A program made the translations under genes and the position numbers. This document shows positions 1-12,270 of a stretch of DNA of 64,000 nt, in pieces. This DNA is from Tetragonia tetragonoides (lineage: Eukaryota; Streptophyta; Magnoliopsida; Caryophyllales; Aizoaceae): positions 50,572,807 through 50,636,806 of the forward strand of contig CM076139.1 of NCBI GenBank assembly GCA_038025085.1, given 5' to 3'. The notes below the pieces were generated by a model. That model had not been told where the DNA came from, did no database searches, and was given only the letters and a program-made list of their open reading frames with translations. Each line of letters opens with the position of its first letter. Position 1 is the stretch's first letter.

Positions 1-735
1 GTTATGACGAGTTAGATGCTCCACTTGAGGCCCTGCGTTCCATGTTACCTAACCATACAGAAATTTTGCCACCTGCCATGGAATCTTTGGTTGATCGTCC
101 AATGAATCTCCAATAGACAGTCATCGGGTTCCAGCTGACAGATAAGTGGTCAACCGCTAATATGGCTGCGTATAGTAACGCGGTTCAGATTTACTATGTG
201 GAGATGCTCGCAAAACAGGTGGAAGTAAGGATTAAGCCAGGGGAGTATTCGGATTATACAAAGAGGTTCAAAACCTATGAGTGCAAATTGGCTGTACAGA
301 ATAGGTTTTCGCGTGTCATGCCAGGGAACTATATGGTAGACTCGTGGGATGACGACAAGATGGAGAAGGAATGGAAGTTGGGTAAGTTACCATATTTAGA
401 AAAGCTTAGTAACTTTATCATCTGAAATGCAAGAGGTATAACTAGACCCTCTTTTCGTTCCAATTTCCTTGCCCTCTAGACCTCTTCATCATCACCGAAA
501 CTCGCCTTGGTCATTTCAGTACTGAGACCATTGCGGAAGATTTACCATTTGAAAACTGGTTTTATGAGGAATCTCAGGGGTTGGATGGCGGCGTCTTGAT
601 CTTATGGACAAATGAAATTGAATTCCACTTCATGAAGTGCAATAAGAAGGCTATATTAGGCTTTATCCAGGGGAAATTAGATGAAGAACGCGTAGTTGTT
701 GAAGGTATTCTTATCATCAATCGTTGTATATAAGG
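1..735 (+). pseudogene. LINE (non-LTR retrotransposon) fragment, ORF1-to-endonuclease junction, broken
   Basis: Frames here read as LINE-type protein in pieces. An open stretch at 162-425 (87 codons) is followed directly, after a stop, by a short 'NARG' start of an APE-type endonuclease and then, in another frame from about 478, by a 'TETRLG' stretch, which carries the catalytic Glu of that fold, and a 'GLDGGVLILW' segment. This arrangement is typical of plant L1-type ORF2. The reading is interrupted by stops and frame changes, and no reverse transcriptase follows before about 735. The element also runs off the left edge of the window. Family identity comes from motif recognition only; the upstream 87-codon piece could be ORF1 or unrelated sequence. 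Confidence 0.55.
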
Positions 736-1712
736 AAATATGCAATTACTTTACGTTCATCTTACTTTCGTAATCATATTATTATGTTATTCATTAACTT
801 CTTTTTCATTTGTAGCATCGCTGAATTTAAATTCAACCCCATGAGGAGCTGTCAGTGATGATGGTGGAGACTTGGTTTAATGATGGTGGAGATTGTTGGA
901 GGGTTGTTTAGTGGAGACTTGGTTTGCTGAATTTTCATAAACTGTGTTTTTTGAGTACCATCGGTCTGTAATAATTCTAACAATTTGGTTTTTTTTTTTT
1001 TTTTTTTTTTTTTGCTTTTTTTTACGTTTGTTTTATGGGGATGGTATTACACATTTTCTGAAGTTTGTTTGTAATATAATGCTGAATTAATCTTAACTAT
1101 GTTTGTTTTGGTTTTGCTTGGTTTTGCTTACCTTTTCAGTTACCACGTTTTGCTTTTCCCACTCCTAAACTTGTTTTAATACACTTTGTACTTCTAGATC
1201 TATAAGTGATACATACACGTCAAACATTATTTACACTTTAATTGTCTATTCTGATAGCCATTTCATTGTATAACCAAACTTTTGTATTAAAAACATGCAC
1301 TCTATGTCACAAAGTAATTTTAGTTAACTGTTTTACCAGCCCAATTATTACAAATCCCATAACCTTAAGCATCCCGCTCACAAGTTACAACCATCATCAA
1401 ACAAATCACACAAATAACGAACGAAACAAAACCGAATTTAAAAGCCCACTAGTTACAACACTCAACATATAACTCACAAATAACTAAACATAAAATCTCG
1501 ATAAAAATGTCCATTACTTTCAATTTACGCGCCTCAACGTATGTCATAACCGTTTTCATGTCTACTCTCCATTTCCAATAGGATATGGTGCGCCATATAT
1601 TACATTTTCCACAATTTGCAACATTCAAGGAATTGAACTTCAAATTAGTAGTAATTTTATATTAATAACAAATCCAAGTATTTTTAATTCCATTTCTATT
1701 AATTTTTTCTAT
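736..1712. other. AT-rich intergenic stretch without a recognisable gene
   Basis: No coding signal is visible. There is a short imperfect repeat of the word gatggtggaga around 860-925 and a T-run at about 990-1012. The short open frames near 1242-1643 have no recognisable protein character and are probably chance. Confidence 0.5.
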
Positions 1713-4700
1713 TCTATAAAGTTAAAGGAGGGTTTTGGGACTCCAAATTTCGTTTGGACCAAAAAATCCTTTAACTCACCAACAATAATATGGCTACAAT
1801 AGACAATTGCCGAGTACAACTGCCTCACTCAATTTTTAAAGAAAAAAAAAAGTAAGAAACCTAACTGGTGAAGTCAGACGCTTCTTCAATTCCCCTTGCC
1901 CTTTTCTCCACCCACGATCATCTCCCACTTCAGTCTATTTTCTCTCTCCTCTCCTTCGATTTCTCTCTGAAAACGGTTATGGTTGATTTACTCACCAGTT
2001 TCTCAGTTTGGTTTTTGTAATCAGTTAATCTTCTTCAACTCTCCATCTGATTCACGTTCTTTCTCTTTGCTCATCCCTTCTTATCTGCTCTGTTTATATT
2101 GTTAATCTGCTTCAATTTTGTGTCTGATTTGTATATGTTGGTTTGCTGCTCGATTCCAATTTATATATCTGATTCGTTTTTCTTTTGCGAATTTGGGTCT
2201 GATTTCCGTTCTTTGGTTTTGCTCATGATTTACTTCAGTGATTACTTTGAAGTTTTTGACAAATTCTTAGTTGATTCCTTAATTTTCTTCTTCTCTAATT
2301 TTGGTTTCGCAGATAAGAATTGTTTGGGACCTAGGATGTGGCTATGGTGTTCTCATGACACATCTGTCACAAATTCATTAACCTTCTAGCCAGAATAACA
2401 AGTTGCTTCGTGATTCTAAGGTTTGTCACTTAGATTTCAGTTAGCCAAAATAAGCAAGCTTTTGTTTTGTAAGTCTGCAAAACCTAACTCACATTTTCCT
2501 ATCTTCTACATCCAAATGTATTTATCAACGCTCTGCTTTGTTTTGCTAGCAAATTTAGACCAATTTCTCTTTTTGGATTTCCATCATGATTTTCTTTTAT
2601 GTTGTTCAATAAATTTGGGTTGGCTTTGCTTTTGTTTTGCGACTGGGGGTTTGTATGCTACTGCATTTCTACAATACATTAGTTGGGTAATTGCTGGAGG
2701 CTAACTCTAATTTTCTTATTTGTTGAACTAGGGCACGAGACCAAGGCTTGGTTAAATGGCAAAACTTATTATTTGGGGACATGTCGATTTTTTTGAGCAG
2801 GACACTGAGAGTTTTGTGCCTTAATTCAAACACTCGCCGAGTAAAGAGACCACTTATCTTTAAGATTTTCCATACAAGAAGAACTAGCGCTCTCATCTAG
2901 ATCAAAAATGAAAAGGGTTCTATGCTAAATAGGTAATGTATTTTCTTTAGATGTCTTCATTCTAGGCAAGATATCTCATCATAAGCAATATTTTGGTTAG
3001 TGTACATCTGTCTTGAATATCATGAATTTTTATTTTGTTGTGACTTCTCTGTTATATATGGTGGTAGATTGAGTTTGAGTGACATCTTTTTTCTTAAAGT
3101 TTTGGTCTTGAAAGTGGTTCATTGATAAAATATTGTACCAAACTACCAATAACAATGGCTAGAATGAAGCAATTCTATGTCTCTTTCCACTCTTAAACTT
3201 TGAACAATATGATTATAACCACCTGAATTTAAGTGTCTTTTGTTTTGCGAATCGCAAATCTAAATCTAAGATTGTGCGAAAGATATGTTTAAATTTTTTT
3301 TGCTATTCGAAAGATATATGTTAATTGGTTATAACAAAGTAATTGTAAGATCACTGTAAATCTCTTAACCAAGTAATTGTTGGTATTGGAGCCTTTTGCT
3401 AAGTGCTTGAACCCCTGTTAACTCATGTCCATCTCATATCCTCAACTATTTCCATCGATCACTGATTTGTAATTCATGTCAATTGCAGGTATTTGGCTAG
3501 GCTACTTTGGACTCTAGAAACTTACAGAGATGAAACATTAGCATGAAGAAAGTGATGATACACATGTTTCAATTCACGATAAGGTCCACAACTCAAGGTT
3601 GCTTCTATTTTTTTTTTCTTTTTCAATACTTTTTCTAGATTGTGTTGTTCTACCATTTCAATTTAAAAAGTTAATTTTCGACAATTAGGGCTTTGTTGAT
3701 CTTTTATGTTGTTCATGGAACTTGAAATTTGGAGGGGCGGGGGGAGGTGTAGAGGCAATATGCAAAGTATTGTTCTTACTATTCAGAAGTTATTTCTAAT
3801 GTTAGGCGCCTTTGGCATCTAGAAAAATTGAGGTTGAAGAGAAAAAGAAGGAGGAGAACAAGTGTTTGATAGTACTTTTTTTAGTTGCCTCTGTACAAGT
3901 TATCGATTTCCTTTTTCAATGAGATGCACATTGCTGTCGTCATTCATCGACAAGATGTGTGGCCAGGCAATCTGCTTTGAGCTATACTTCATATTAAATC
4001 CACAAATTCCATTTCAGCAGTAGTTAAAAATCAAAATTTTTGGTTTGATTTTTTTTTTTCTGTATCTTCGAATGTGACTTTTTCCGCTCTATTTTAAGGA
4101 TGTGTATAACCGATCCCCTTACTCTGCCTAGGCCGGAGCCTCTTTGGAGACACTGGGATAATGTTAATGTTGAGTTGCTGCAAGCTTTCTTCATGTCATT
4201 TCTTTTATTACATCATCCTTTTCGTTTACTTTGTTACATACATAGAATACATGCACATAGCTGTGTCTTCTGATATACTTTTGAAAGATTAACAGTTCAC
4301 ACATTGCAAGAATTTTGACATTTCAAGTTTTGATGTTTGTTTATAAATTTTGGGGCAGCAGCTTCCCGTACATGAGAGAAGGAGCTTACAAATAAGAGGG
4401 TAAAATAAACTACAATAGCTGTTTATAAAGGGAAATGCAGGGTGCTGGCGGTTTCACAAGTTCAATTGTCATTCTTTTTTTTCCTTTTCTTTTTAATAAA
4501 GGAATCCCACCATGCTATTTGTAGAATTAATGAATAACTGAACTGGGGTATACGTAGTATGTTAATTTTTAAAGGTGGCTTGGTGGTCGCAAGTTTGATT
4601 CATCAATCACAAGTTTGTCTCAGTGGGCAAGGGTGAAAGATGTTCGTACTAATTGAAGTGGAGTATTTACTTTAACCTCTTTATTTCATCTAATACAAGC

Positions 4701-4733
4701 CGCACGCATTTGCGTGTAATTCAAAAAAACTAG
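1713..4733 (+). mobile_element. Helitron-like element A
   Basis: The right end has the classic Helitron 3' terminus: a short hairpin (cacgca-tt-tgcgtg, 4703-4716) followed 14 bases later by CTAG (4730-4733). The proposed left end is a TC at about 1713, starting the AT-rich string tctataaagttaaaggaggg. No helicase/Rep coding region is visible, so the copy is non-autonomous. Its first ~250 bp (ggactccaaatt..., then a leader reading 'gaaacctaac ... cacccacgatc', then 'cggttatgg') are homologous to 4737-4965, so the element to the right belongs to the same family. The last ~700 bp, including a SINE-derived patch near 4100-4166, are almost identical to 8826-9516. The 5' terminus is tentative because the base before TC is T rather than the expected A. 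Confidence 0.6.
4040..4733 (+). repeat. ~690-bp direct repeat, copy 1 (Helitron 3' region)
   Basis: Copy 1 of a long direct repeat whose second copy is 8826-9516. Both contain the same SINE-derived patch (gcctaggccggagcctcttt), an identical-looking 'gttacatacatagaatacat' block and the terminal hairpin plus CTAG. Confidence 0.85.
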
Positions 4734-7700
4734 CTTTGGGACTCCAAATTTTGTTTGGATCAAAACACCCTACATTCATCTATAATTTTGAGGCTACAAT
4801 ATACAATTGTTCAACACTGTCCCCAACGCAATATTAAAAAAAATAAAAATAAATAAATAAATAAATAAAAACACGACAGAAACCTAACTTCAAGAACTCA
4901 GACGGTTATCCCTCACCCACGATCTCCATCTTCCCTCTCTGAGCATTGTGAGCAACGGTTATGGAGGTCCTTCGCCTCCGCTCTTCTTTTTATCTATACC
5001 ACTTCCTTTTTCATCACAGCAATTGCAATTGCTGTTACCGAGAGAAGTTGAAGCAAGTCTGTGGAACTGCAAGGTAGAAATCGTTTCAAAATATGGCTTT
5101 AATTGTGAATTTGTGATTTTGTGCCTTTTCAATTATGCCTTAAATTGTGATTTTGTGCCTTTCTTCTCAGTTTACTCAAAGTCTCTGTATTTAGTGTATC
5201 TACATTTTTAGTGGGAAGAGAAAAGGCGAGAAGAGAGAATGATTCTGTATCCAATCTTGCTACTTTCATTCATTCAATCAGGTAATCATTTAATTATTTT
5301 TTGTTCATTCTTAATAATCGATGGTTTGTCCTGTACTTAATTTGTTTGCCGAGTACTCTCATTCCCATTAAACTATGACTACTTACATCTCTTCCACAAG
5401 AGTTTCCTCATTCCAGTTACATTTATCACTTCACTTTTTTCTTTTTTTTACTCAATTTGAGAGTTTATTTCTTCCCAATACTGCTTCACAATTCTAAGTC
5501 TTATGTATATAGTACTTCAACCCTTCAAAAGAATTTCTTCATTCCCAATACTGACTGTTTGTTTGTTGTTTTTTTTTAAAAAAAAATTTGGATTCTGTAT
5601 AATCAATAGGGAAGCATGAGAGAGTGGTGGAGAAATTGATTTCATAGACAATTATGAAGTGGACCAGTTTTATTATATTGGTAACAGTTCTATTTTTGTG
5701 CAATTCAAAGGAGAAATAATGGCTAATTGATATGGATTCATTATTCCTACTGTATATTCCGGAAGTATGATAGAGTGCGGAAAATGTGCGTATCTGTTTT
5801 TTTTTTCCCTCTTTGGTTGATTGAGCAATATAAACTTTTGAACATACATCTTAGTTGGTTCATTTAACTTAGTTCTTCTGATACGAACTGAACACTACTG
5901 AGTCGGCATTTCTGTAGATGTTTTGATCCTTGCACTGTTGCACTTGTCATTATTTTTAAGGTATCTAAGAAGTGATATTACTAGGCAACCTCTCTCTTTG
6001 TGTTTGCGCCCTGCTTTTGTATTGGTATTACTCAAAATTCTGTATTGTTCTGTTTTTATAATGTGGTTTTCTCATTACCGGCTGAAAAATGCAAATTTGT
6101 ATTCGACTCTTTATTGGGGGTATGGTACATTGTTATGTATGACTTACACATGGTTCTTCAACTTTAGGCGATTCTCTTATATTCTGTGCTTGTAAACAAT
6201 AATTCTCGATGTTTCCCTAACTTTCTGCTACTCTCTTATCCCCCTGATCTAATATTTCAGTCCCACCTATCTCATGCCTTCTTGGTTTGGAAATTTTCCA
6301 TAGGATACTGTTGCTACAACAACCTAAAATCCCTACGATTAGAATCTAAGTGGAACTACTGTAGAGGGTTTTGATTTTACTGCATGTGATCAGAATCTAA
6401 ATGGATACTTGGTATGAAATGAACACAATTTCTATTCTTTTCCTTTTTTGTGTGACTTAGAGGTGGTTTGGTGTTGAGTTTTATTCTAGGACGATGTAGG
6501 TTGCTATGCTTTGAACCCATGTATTTGTTGTAGATGGGAGGCGCTTGATATTGGCTTTGGCTTCAACTATGAGGGAGATTTGTCCCTGACTGTCTAATTT
6601 GGGTGGTATATGTACTGACAAAAAAAGTCCAAAACTTTTAGCTTTGTGAATGTGGATTTTAGTTTTTCAATTTTTCAAGAGATGTTTTAGAGTAGGTTAA
6701 TTGGTTTGATCGGATGAATCTTGCAATTGGTTATCACTACAAATGCGAGTCTAATCATCTTTTCTTATCCACCTTACCCAAGTTTCTTATATTTTAAAGG
6801 AACGAAAATAATAATCCTGTTATCTTTCTTTTTCTTTTCTTTTTTCCAATCTTCACCTATATACATGGTCTTTAGAAATCGGGATCTGTTATGGGCCCTT
6901 TTTTCTTTAGCCGAATCTTCTTAGTAGGTAATACATGTTTGTATTGTAAGCTTAACCTTCACTCTACGATATTAACTTATGGAGTACTTAATTATGCTTT
7001 TTACAGTGGCCTTGGCCCTTGAGACATTTAAGGCCTCCAAATCTATGGTTCTCCTTTAAATGTCTACTTTTTTAACTTTGCCCAATCCACATTTTCTACT
7101 TTCTTGGTAAAAGTTTTTTTTTTGTGGCATCAATTAATTACCTTTGTTTTCATAACTTAACTGTTATTTCCTTTTTTTGATTCTCTCTCCGTTTTTGTTT
7201 TGTTTCATTCATAATCTAATACAGATGTTTGACAACGTGTGTCGCAGCATCCGTTAAGAGAAAGAAACACAAGATGATGAATTGGCTAAAGGGACAAATA
7301 ATGAGGGCACTGCAATATGTGGTTTCATGGTATGCTCACTAGAACATATATCCTCAAAGTTTGGCGTGCAAGATGAACTACGTAAGTAACTTACCTCATC
7401 TACAGAAATCTCCGATTGTATGCAATATACATCATATAAGCTATCCTCAATGGCTCACCATCATACTCCCCTCTCTTAAAATCTGCAGTTTAGTATTTCT
7501 TGATTGGACACCTAGCATACCAAGCCCCTATTGGTGATAAATAAGCACTTGCTTGAATTCATAATAATCCACAGTAACTCTAAGCTATTTCTTACAATTA
7601 TGGAAGCTTCTTTCTATGGGTCACCTAAACAGCAACATTAACACAGTACTATATCAATTGGTACTTCTCTTCCTATTGAGTTATTCGGTCTGAGTTCTCA

Positions 7701-8790
7701 TGTCCAAGGAATATGTATCCAAGCCTAATGAACACCGAAATCTGTATTTGAAATTGATGTGTGGCTCACGAAATTGGCATTTTTCAACTTTGTATCACTT
7801 TAATTGATACTAGCTTTGAATTAAAGCATAACTATTACCAGGATGTTGATTGTCTATACCCGTGTGTATATAAGTGGAATGTCAAGGCTCAACACATTAC
7901 ACCTTTTGATATTCAAAAGTTCAACATTGGTGGCAAGTTGTGGAAGATGAATGAGACGCCAATGTAAGTTGATAACATACTACGTACTACTTTACAATTC
8001 TGTAACTTTAAATTTCAAATCTGTTAAATTATCTCACTGGTAAGTTTTTCTTCCTCAGGGGGAAGCCATGTACTATACTGTCTGTGAAAGATTGGTATAT
8101 TGTCTTCGATTGAAACTCACAAGTTATGGAGGTGTTACTATCGAGCTTGAGCGTTTCGTAATGAACTACTCATTCTCATGGTTTTTCTGTTTATTAATGT
8201 AATGGGGCCGTAATGTAATTGTATCCCTTATACTTGGGAAAAACACTTCAAACTTCTTATTTGTAACAAGTCCCTCCCCCCCCCCCCCCCTCATAGGTGC
8301 AAGGTTATAGCATTTCTTCATCGCCCCCAACTCCCACCTCCCCCCCCCCCAAAAAAAAGAAAAAAAGAAAAAAAACACTCGGCTACACTTGGTCAACAAA
8401 ATCAGTTAAATTGATTTTTATACTTGATGCTGGAAGATTCGTTATCAATGTTCTATTAGGTTTTTGAGCTTCTATGACATGACAGATGGAGATGTATACA
8501 TCTGGAGATGACACCTCCTCTTTGTGTAATTATTAACTTCAAAGAATGCATTTTGCATATTAAACAATATAGGTAATATATTTTGGTATTGTGATTATTT
8601 CAATTATTGGTTTCTATATTACTCTATTTTGAATTTTTGATACATCATGAATAAAGTGTTAAAAGACATAACTGCAATAACAAAATTCTTCATCTGTTAT
8701 TAGTTGTGGAAAACCAATGCTTCCAATTTGATGAATTATATATTTTTCATGATTACACTACGCACGCATTTGCGTGAAATTCAAAGCTAG
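4734..8790 (+). mobile_element. Helitron-like element B, abutting element A
   Basis: This element begins at the base after the CTAG of element A and ends in its own hairpin (8763-8776) plus CTAG (8787-8790). Its 5' part matches element A from the words 'tttgggactccaaatt' onward but lacks the first ~25 bp of A. Its interior differs, and its last 200 bp before the hairpin are not those of A. The interior contains small open stretches, e.g. 7761-7967 (68 codons) ending at a GT-like donor, which might be exons of a captured gene or of a decayed Helitron protein; I cannot identify them. No full helicase domain is visible. Confidence 0.55.
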
Positions 8791-9516
8791 TTTTGGGACT
8801 TGACACATCTAGATCCAAGAAATTGTTGGTTTGAATTTTTTTTTTTCTGTATCTTCTAATGTGACTTTTTCCGCTCTATTTTAAGGATGTGTATAACCGA
8901 TCCCCTTACTCTGCCTAGGCCGGAGCCTCTTTGGAGACACTGAGATAATGTTAATGTTGAGCTGTTGCAAGCTTTCTTCATGTCATTTCTTTTATTACAT
9001 CATCCTTTTCGTTTACTTTGTTACATACATAGAATACATGCACATAGTTGTGTCTTCTGATATACTTTTGAAAGATTAACAGTTCACACATTGCAAGAAT
9101 TTTGACATTTCAAGTTTTGATGTTTGTTTATAAATTTTGGGGCAGCAGCTTCCTGTACATGAGAGAAGGAGCTTACAAATAAGAGGGTAAAATAAACTAC
9201 AATAGCTGTTTATAAAGGGAAATGCAGGGTGCTGGCGGTTTCACAAGTTCATTGTCATTCTTTTTTTTCCTTTTCTTTTTAATAAAGGAATCCCACCATG
9301 CTATTTGTAGAATTAATGAATAACTGAACTGGAGTATACGTAGTATGTTAATTTTTAAAGGTGGCTTGGTGGTCGCAAGTTTGATTCATCAATCACAAGT
9401 TTGTCTCAGTGGGCAAGGGTGAAAGATGTTCGTACTAATTGAAGTGGAGTATTTACTTTAACCTCTTTATTTCATCTAATACAAGCCGCACGCATTTGCG
9501 TGCAATTCAAAACTAG
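8791..9516 (+). mobile_element. Short Helitron-like element C (internally deleted relative of A)
   Basis: It starts directly after the CTAG of element B with 'ttttgggactt', which resembles the A/B start. By about 8826 it switches to the same ~690-bp 3' region as element A. It ends in the same hairpin (9489-9502) and CTAG (9513-9516). The match to 4040-4733 is near identical by eye, with a few substitutions and one- or two-base indels, so it is a recent duplicate. It looks like a deletion derivative keeping only a short 5' piece and the 3' region. Confidence 0.6.
8826..9516 (+). repeat. ~690-bp direct repeat, copy 2 (Helitron 3' region)
   Basis: Second copy of the repeat at 4040-4733, differing at only scattered positions. 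The close match implies either a recent duplication or recent sequence exchange between the two copies. Confidence 0.85.
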
Positions 9517-9920
9517 TATATATAAAGCTGGCATATTTCGTGAGTTTTGAGCCATGCCACATCCTTAAATATATTATTAGAATAATTTTTAAAAAAAAAT
9601 AAAATTGAGAGTTTGACTTGTGATGAATAACTAGAGTTTTATAAATGTTATAACTTAATCTTTGTCGAAACTTCAAAAGCAAATGTAATCTTCTACACAT
9701 TTTCAAAGAAAAATAATATTTGTACCATCGTATTCGCATCGAAAAATACTTCAAAATGAGATGCATTTACAATATGTTTAATCTTAACGTATAAGATCAT
9801 ATCCGATTTTAATTAGCGTAAATATATTTTAAAATATATAATATTGAAGAATAAAATAACAAGGAAAATAATAAAAATATATATAACTTAACTCGTGCAT
9901 CGCACGGGCATCATTACTAG
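9517..9920 (+). mobile_element. Small Helitron-like element D, different family
   Basis: The right end shows a second type of Helitron terminus: the hairpin cgtgcatcgcacg (9894-9906), then CTAG (9917-9920). The left end probably begins just after element C with 'tatataaagctggcatattt'. The sequence is very AT-rich and carries no coding signal. The left boundary is uncertain because no TC start is visible, so the 5' end may be lost. Confidence 0.45.
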
Positions 9921-9933
9921 TAGTTACAAATAT

Positions 9934-11640
9934 TTATATAAATCTCACCTCTGCAGCACCATATTCACCATTACAACCAATATCAAGCTTCAGCGCCTCC
10001 TCCAAAGACTCTTGATCCCATGCATATATTCTACACGTCTTTGTGCTCCATTTCAAACCTTTACCTATGTTTATTCTATCCAAGTATATTAACTGCAAAA
10101 TGCAACTATCATTACCATCATTGTTCAATACATAACTTTCACTACTTTCACATATGTTGTTTTATTTGAATGTTGATATTTACTTACAGCTAGTAACAGT
10201 GTGCATCCTCCAAAGCCTTGAACGAGGCTAGTTTCCATTTTTTCCTTATATTGAACCGGCCATTGTAAAACATATCTGCCCCAGTTCAACTCCCAAGTTC
10301 TACTACAATGGTGCAAGACTTTCAAGTGTAACAAGCTGATGGAGCGCTTCTGCAAGGGACAAAGCAGAACTCCCAAAGTATATAATAGGAAGTGCATCTT
10401 GAACATTGCACGATCTTCACGCTCCTCACATTTTCTTCTAAATACATCTCTCTCGCTTATGTTTCCATAGTTGCAATTCTTGTATTGCTTCTTCAAATGC
10501 TTATAGTAGTCGTTATTACCAACTGTTGGCTTCTTATTGAACTTCATTGCAGGGATTCCAAGAACCCACCCAATCACGTTCTCGTCGATCACAACCGACT
10601 GCCCATCCCTAATCTTCAGTTCCTTTGTACGAGGGTCGAACCTCGTTGTTACTCAGAAACCAAATTTATTGTCAATATTAGATATTGACAAGTTCAGAAG
10701 GCTATGAAAGCCCATTTCTTTCACCCAACCACGTTGGCAACTATCCAGATGACCAATCATTTTCGAATACTTCTGGACATTACATCCCATCACAAAACGG
10801 ACCCAACCCTACAATTCATTAAATATACTAAACACTTGAATATTAAACTGTAATTATGATTAATGTATCTCAAATTTTTTAACCATACCCAATCTCTGAA
10901 TGTTTTATAATCTGCCCCAAAACCTCTGTCAAGACCAAGCTCAACATGCTCCTCCTTTTATCCACGGTATATTGTGTTGTCTTCATGCATATTGCTGTCA
11001 ATTTCTACTGGGTATAGACAGTGCTCATTTCGTACCTTTCCATTCTCATGTAACTCATCATTTTCGCTTTCGCTTTCTCCACTAGGAGGCAACTGTACTA
11101 CTTTCCTTCTCTTGTGTGCCACATGCTTCACCCTTACACCTCTTCTTATAGGGGAAGGTGCAGGATCTACAAAACACTCCTCCCTGGGAAGATTTACCTC
11201 AATCGTGTGCTCTAGATCATTTCTGTTCTACATCACTGACCTCAATAGGTTCCCCCCCATAATTAGTTTTCTTATGTGTTAAACCTTTTCTCATTGTTGC
11301 AGGGGCACAATATAAGGAAGACGCCTCGTTAGGAACATCTACGTCAATTGTGTGCTCCACATATAAACGTCTAACAAGATCATTTCCAGCGTATTTGTAG
11401 TCATAGAATGAATACAAATCGAATACTGGAAACATTCTACCGTTGAGCAATGTCGCACATGTGGTTCCCCATATCTTTACAAATTATGTGTACATTAGGC
11501 ATATAGTCTCCTTAACCCATTGCCAAGTGAAGTCACTAGGATTCTTGAATTCAAACATTGTCTCTTCACCATCGTAGTAACCATATGTTGGTTCAGATTT
11601 AAACTTTCCTCCGTGTTTAAGTTTAACTATCAAACTCCAT
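9934..11640 (-). pseudogene. Decayed transposon ORF, DUF1985/Ulp1-associated type
   Basis: On the minus strand, 10592-10125 encodes an open stretch whose features match the plant transposon-borne domain often fused to Ulp1-like proteases: 'GWVLGIPAM', a 'LKKQYK' basic stretch, 'LLYTLGVLLCP', 'LNWGRYVLQWPVQ' and 'VQGFGGCTLLLAV'. A following minus frame at 10128-9934 holds a 'LIYLDRIN' motif that normally comes next. Upstream, 11450-11217 is another open piece in the same direction that may be the N-terminal part. The frames do not join without shifts and no protease catalytic triad is visible, so this is a remnant of a CACTA- or MULE-carried gene. The domain assignment rests on motif recall. 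Confidence 0.5.
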
Positions 11641-11894
11641 TCAGTAGTAGAAGCCAACTAAATTGACAAAAATAGTTACATATAGTTTTACTCACATCAC
11701 TTCTTCTAAGAAATATTATTCACAAAAAAAAATACTCTCTCATTTAATTATTTCCTTCTTCATTTTATCTGCTTCAAACGTTATTTCAAACCACTTAAAA
11801 CATACTACCTCTTCTTTTACGAAATTAAACATTTTATCCACAAACAAATTTATTACCCTTTTTATACAGAGAAGTATATAAAATTTGGACCAAC

Positions 11895-12270
11895 TACTAT
11901 AATAGGAGCAAAAGTAATTACATTAGTAACATCCTTGAAAATATTATTTGCAAATAAACGTCAATATGTCATGCTTTGTTATATTAAATTAGGAACAAAT
12001 GCCGTTTCTTTAGTAGCAATATAGAAGCTATATTTCGAATAGACGACAGTCGACAATTTTCAAGTATATTGAACATTAAAGTAGGAACAAATGTCGAGCA
12101 TCTAGGATCAAATTCACTGCAACCATTCTACTACACGATACTTTTCCATGCTATTATTACATTAAAGTAGGAATAAAGTTCGACTAAATAGGAGCCTTTT
12201 CAAAACATTCCTTATGCAGTGTACATCAGATTGCTAGATACTTTTATATTAAATTAGGAACAATACAGTT
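11895..12270. repeat. Motif 'TAGGAACAAA' recurring every ~87 bp
   Basis: The word tagga(a/g)(c/t)aaa, usually preceded by attaaa(t/g), occurs at 11903, 11990, 12082, 12168 and 12255, with intervals of 87, 92, 86 and 87 bp. A further partial copy lies at 12189. The sequence between copies is poorly conserved. Short subterminal repeats of this sort are typical of transposase-binding regions of CACTA or MULE elements, which fits the decayed ORF just to the left. No terminal inverted repeat was found. Confidence 0.5.

Noticed and set aside
8166..8399. Minus-strand frame with poly-Gly and poly-Phe runs
   Set aside because: Generated by poly-C and poly-A runs at 8275-8375; not protein-like.
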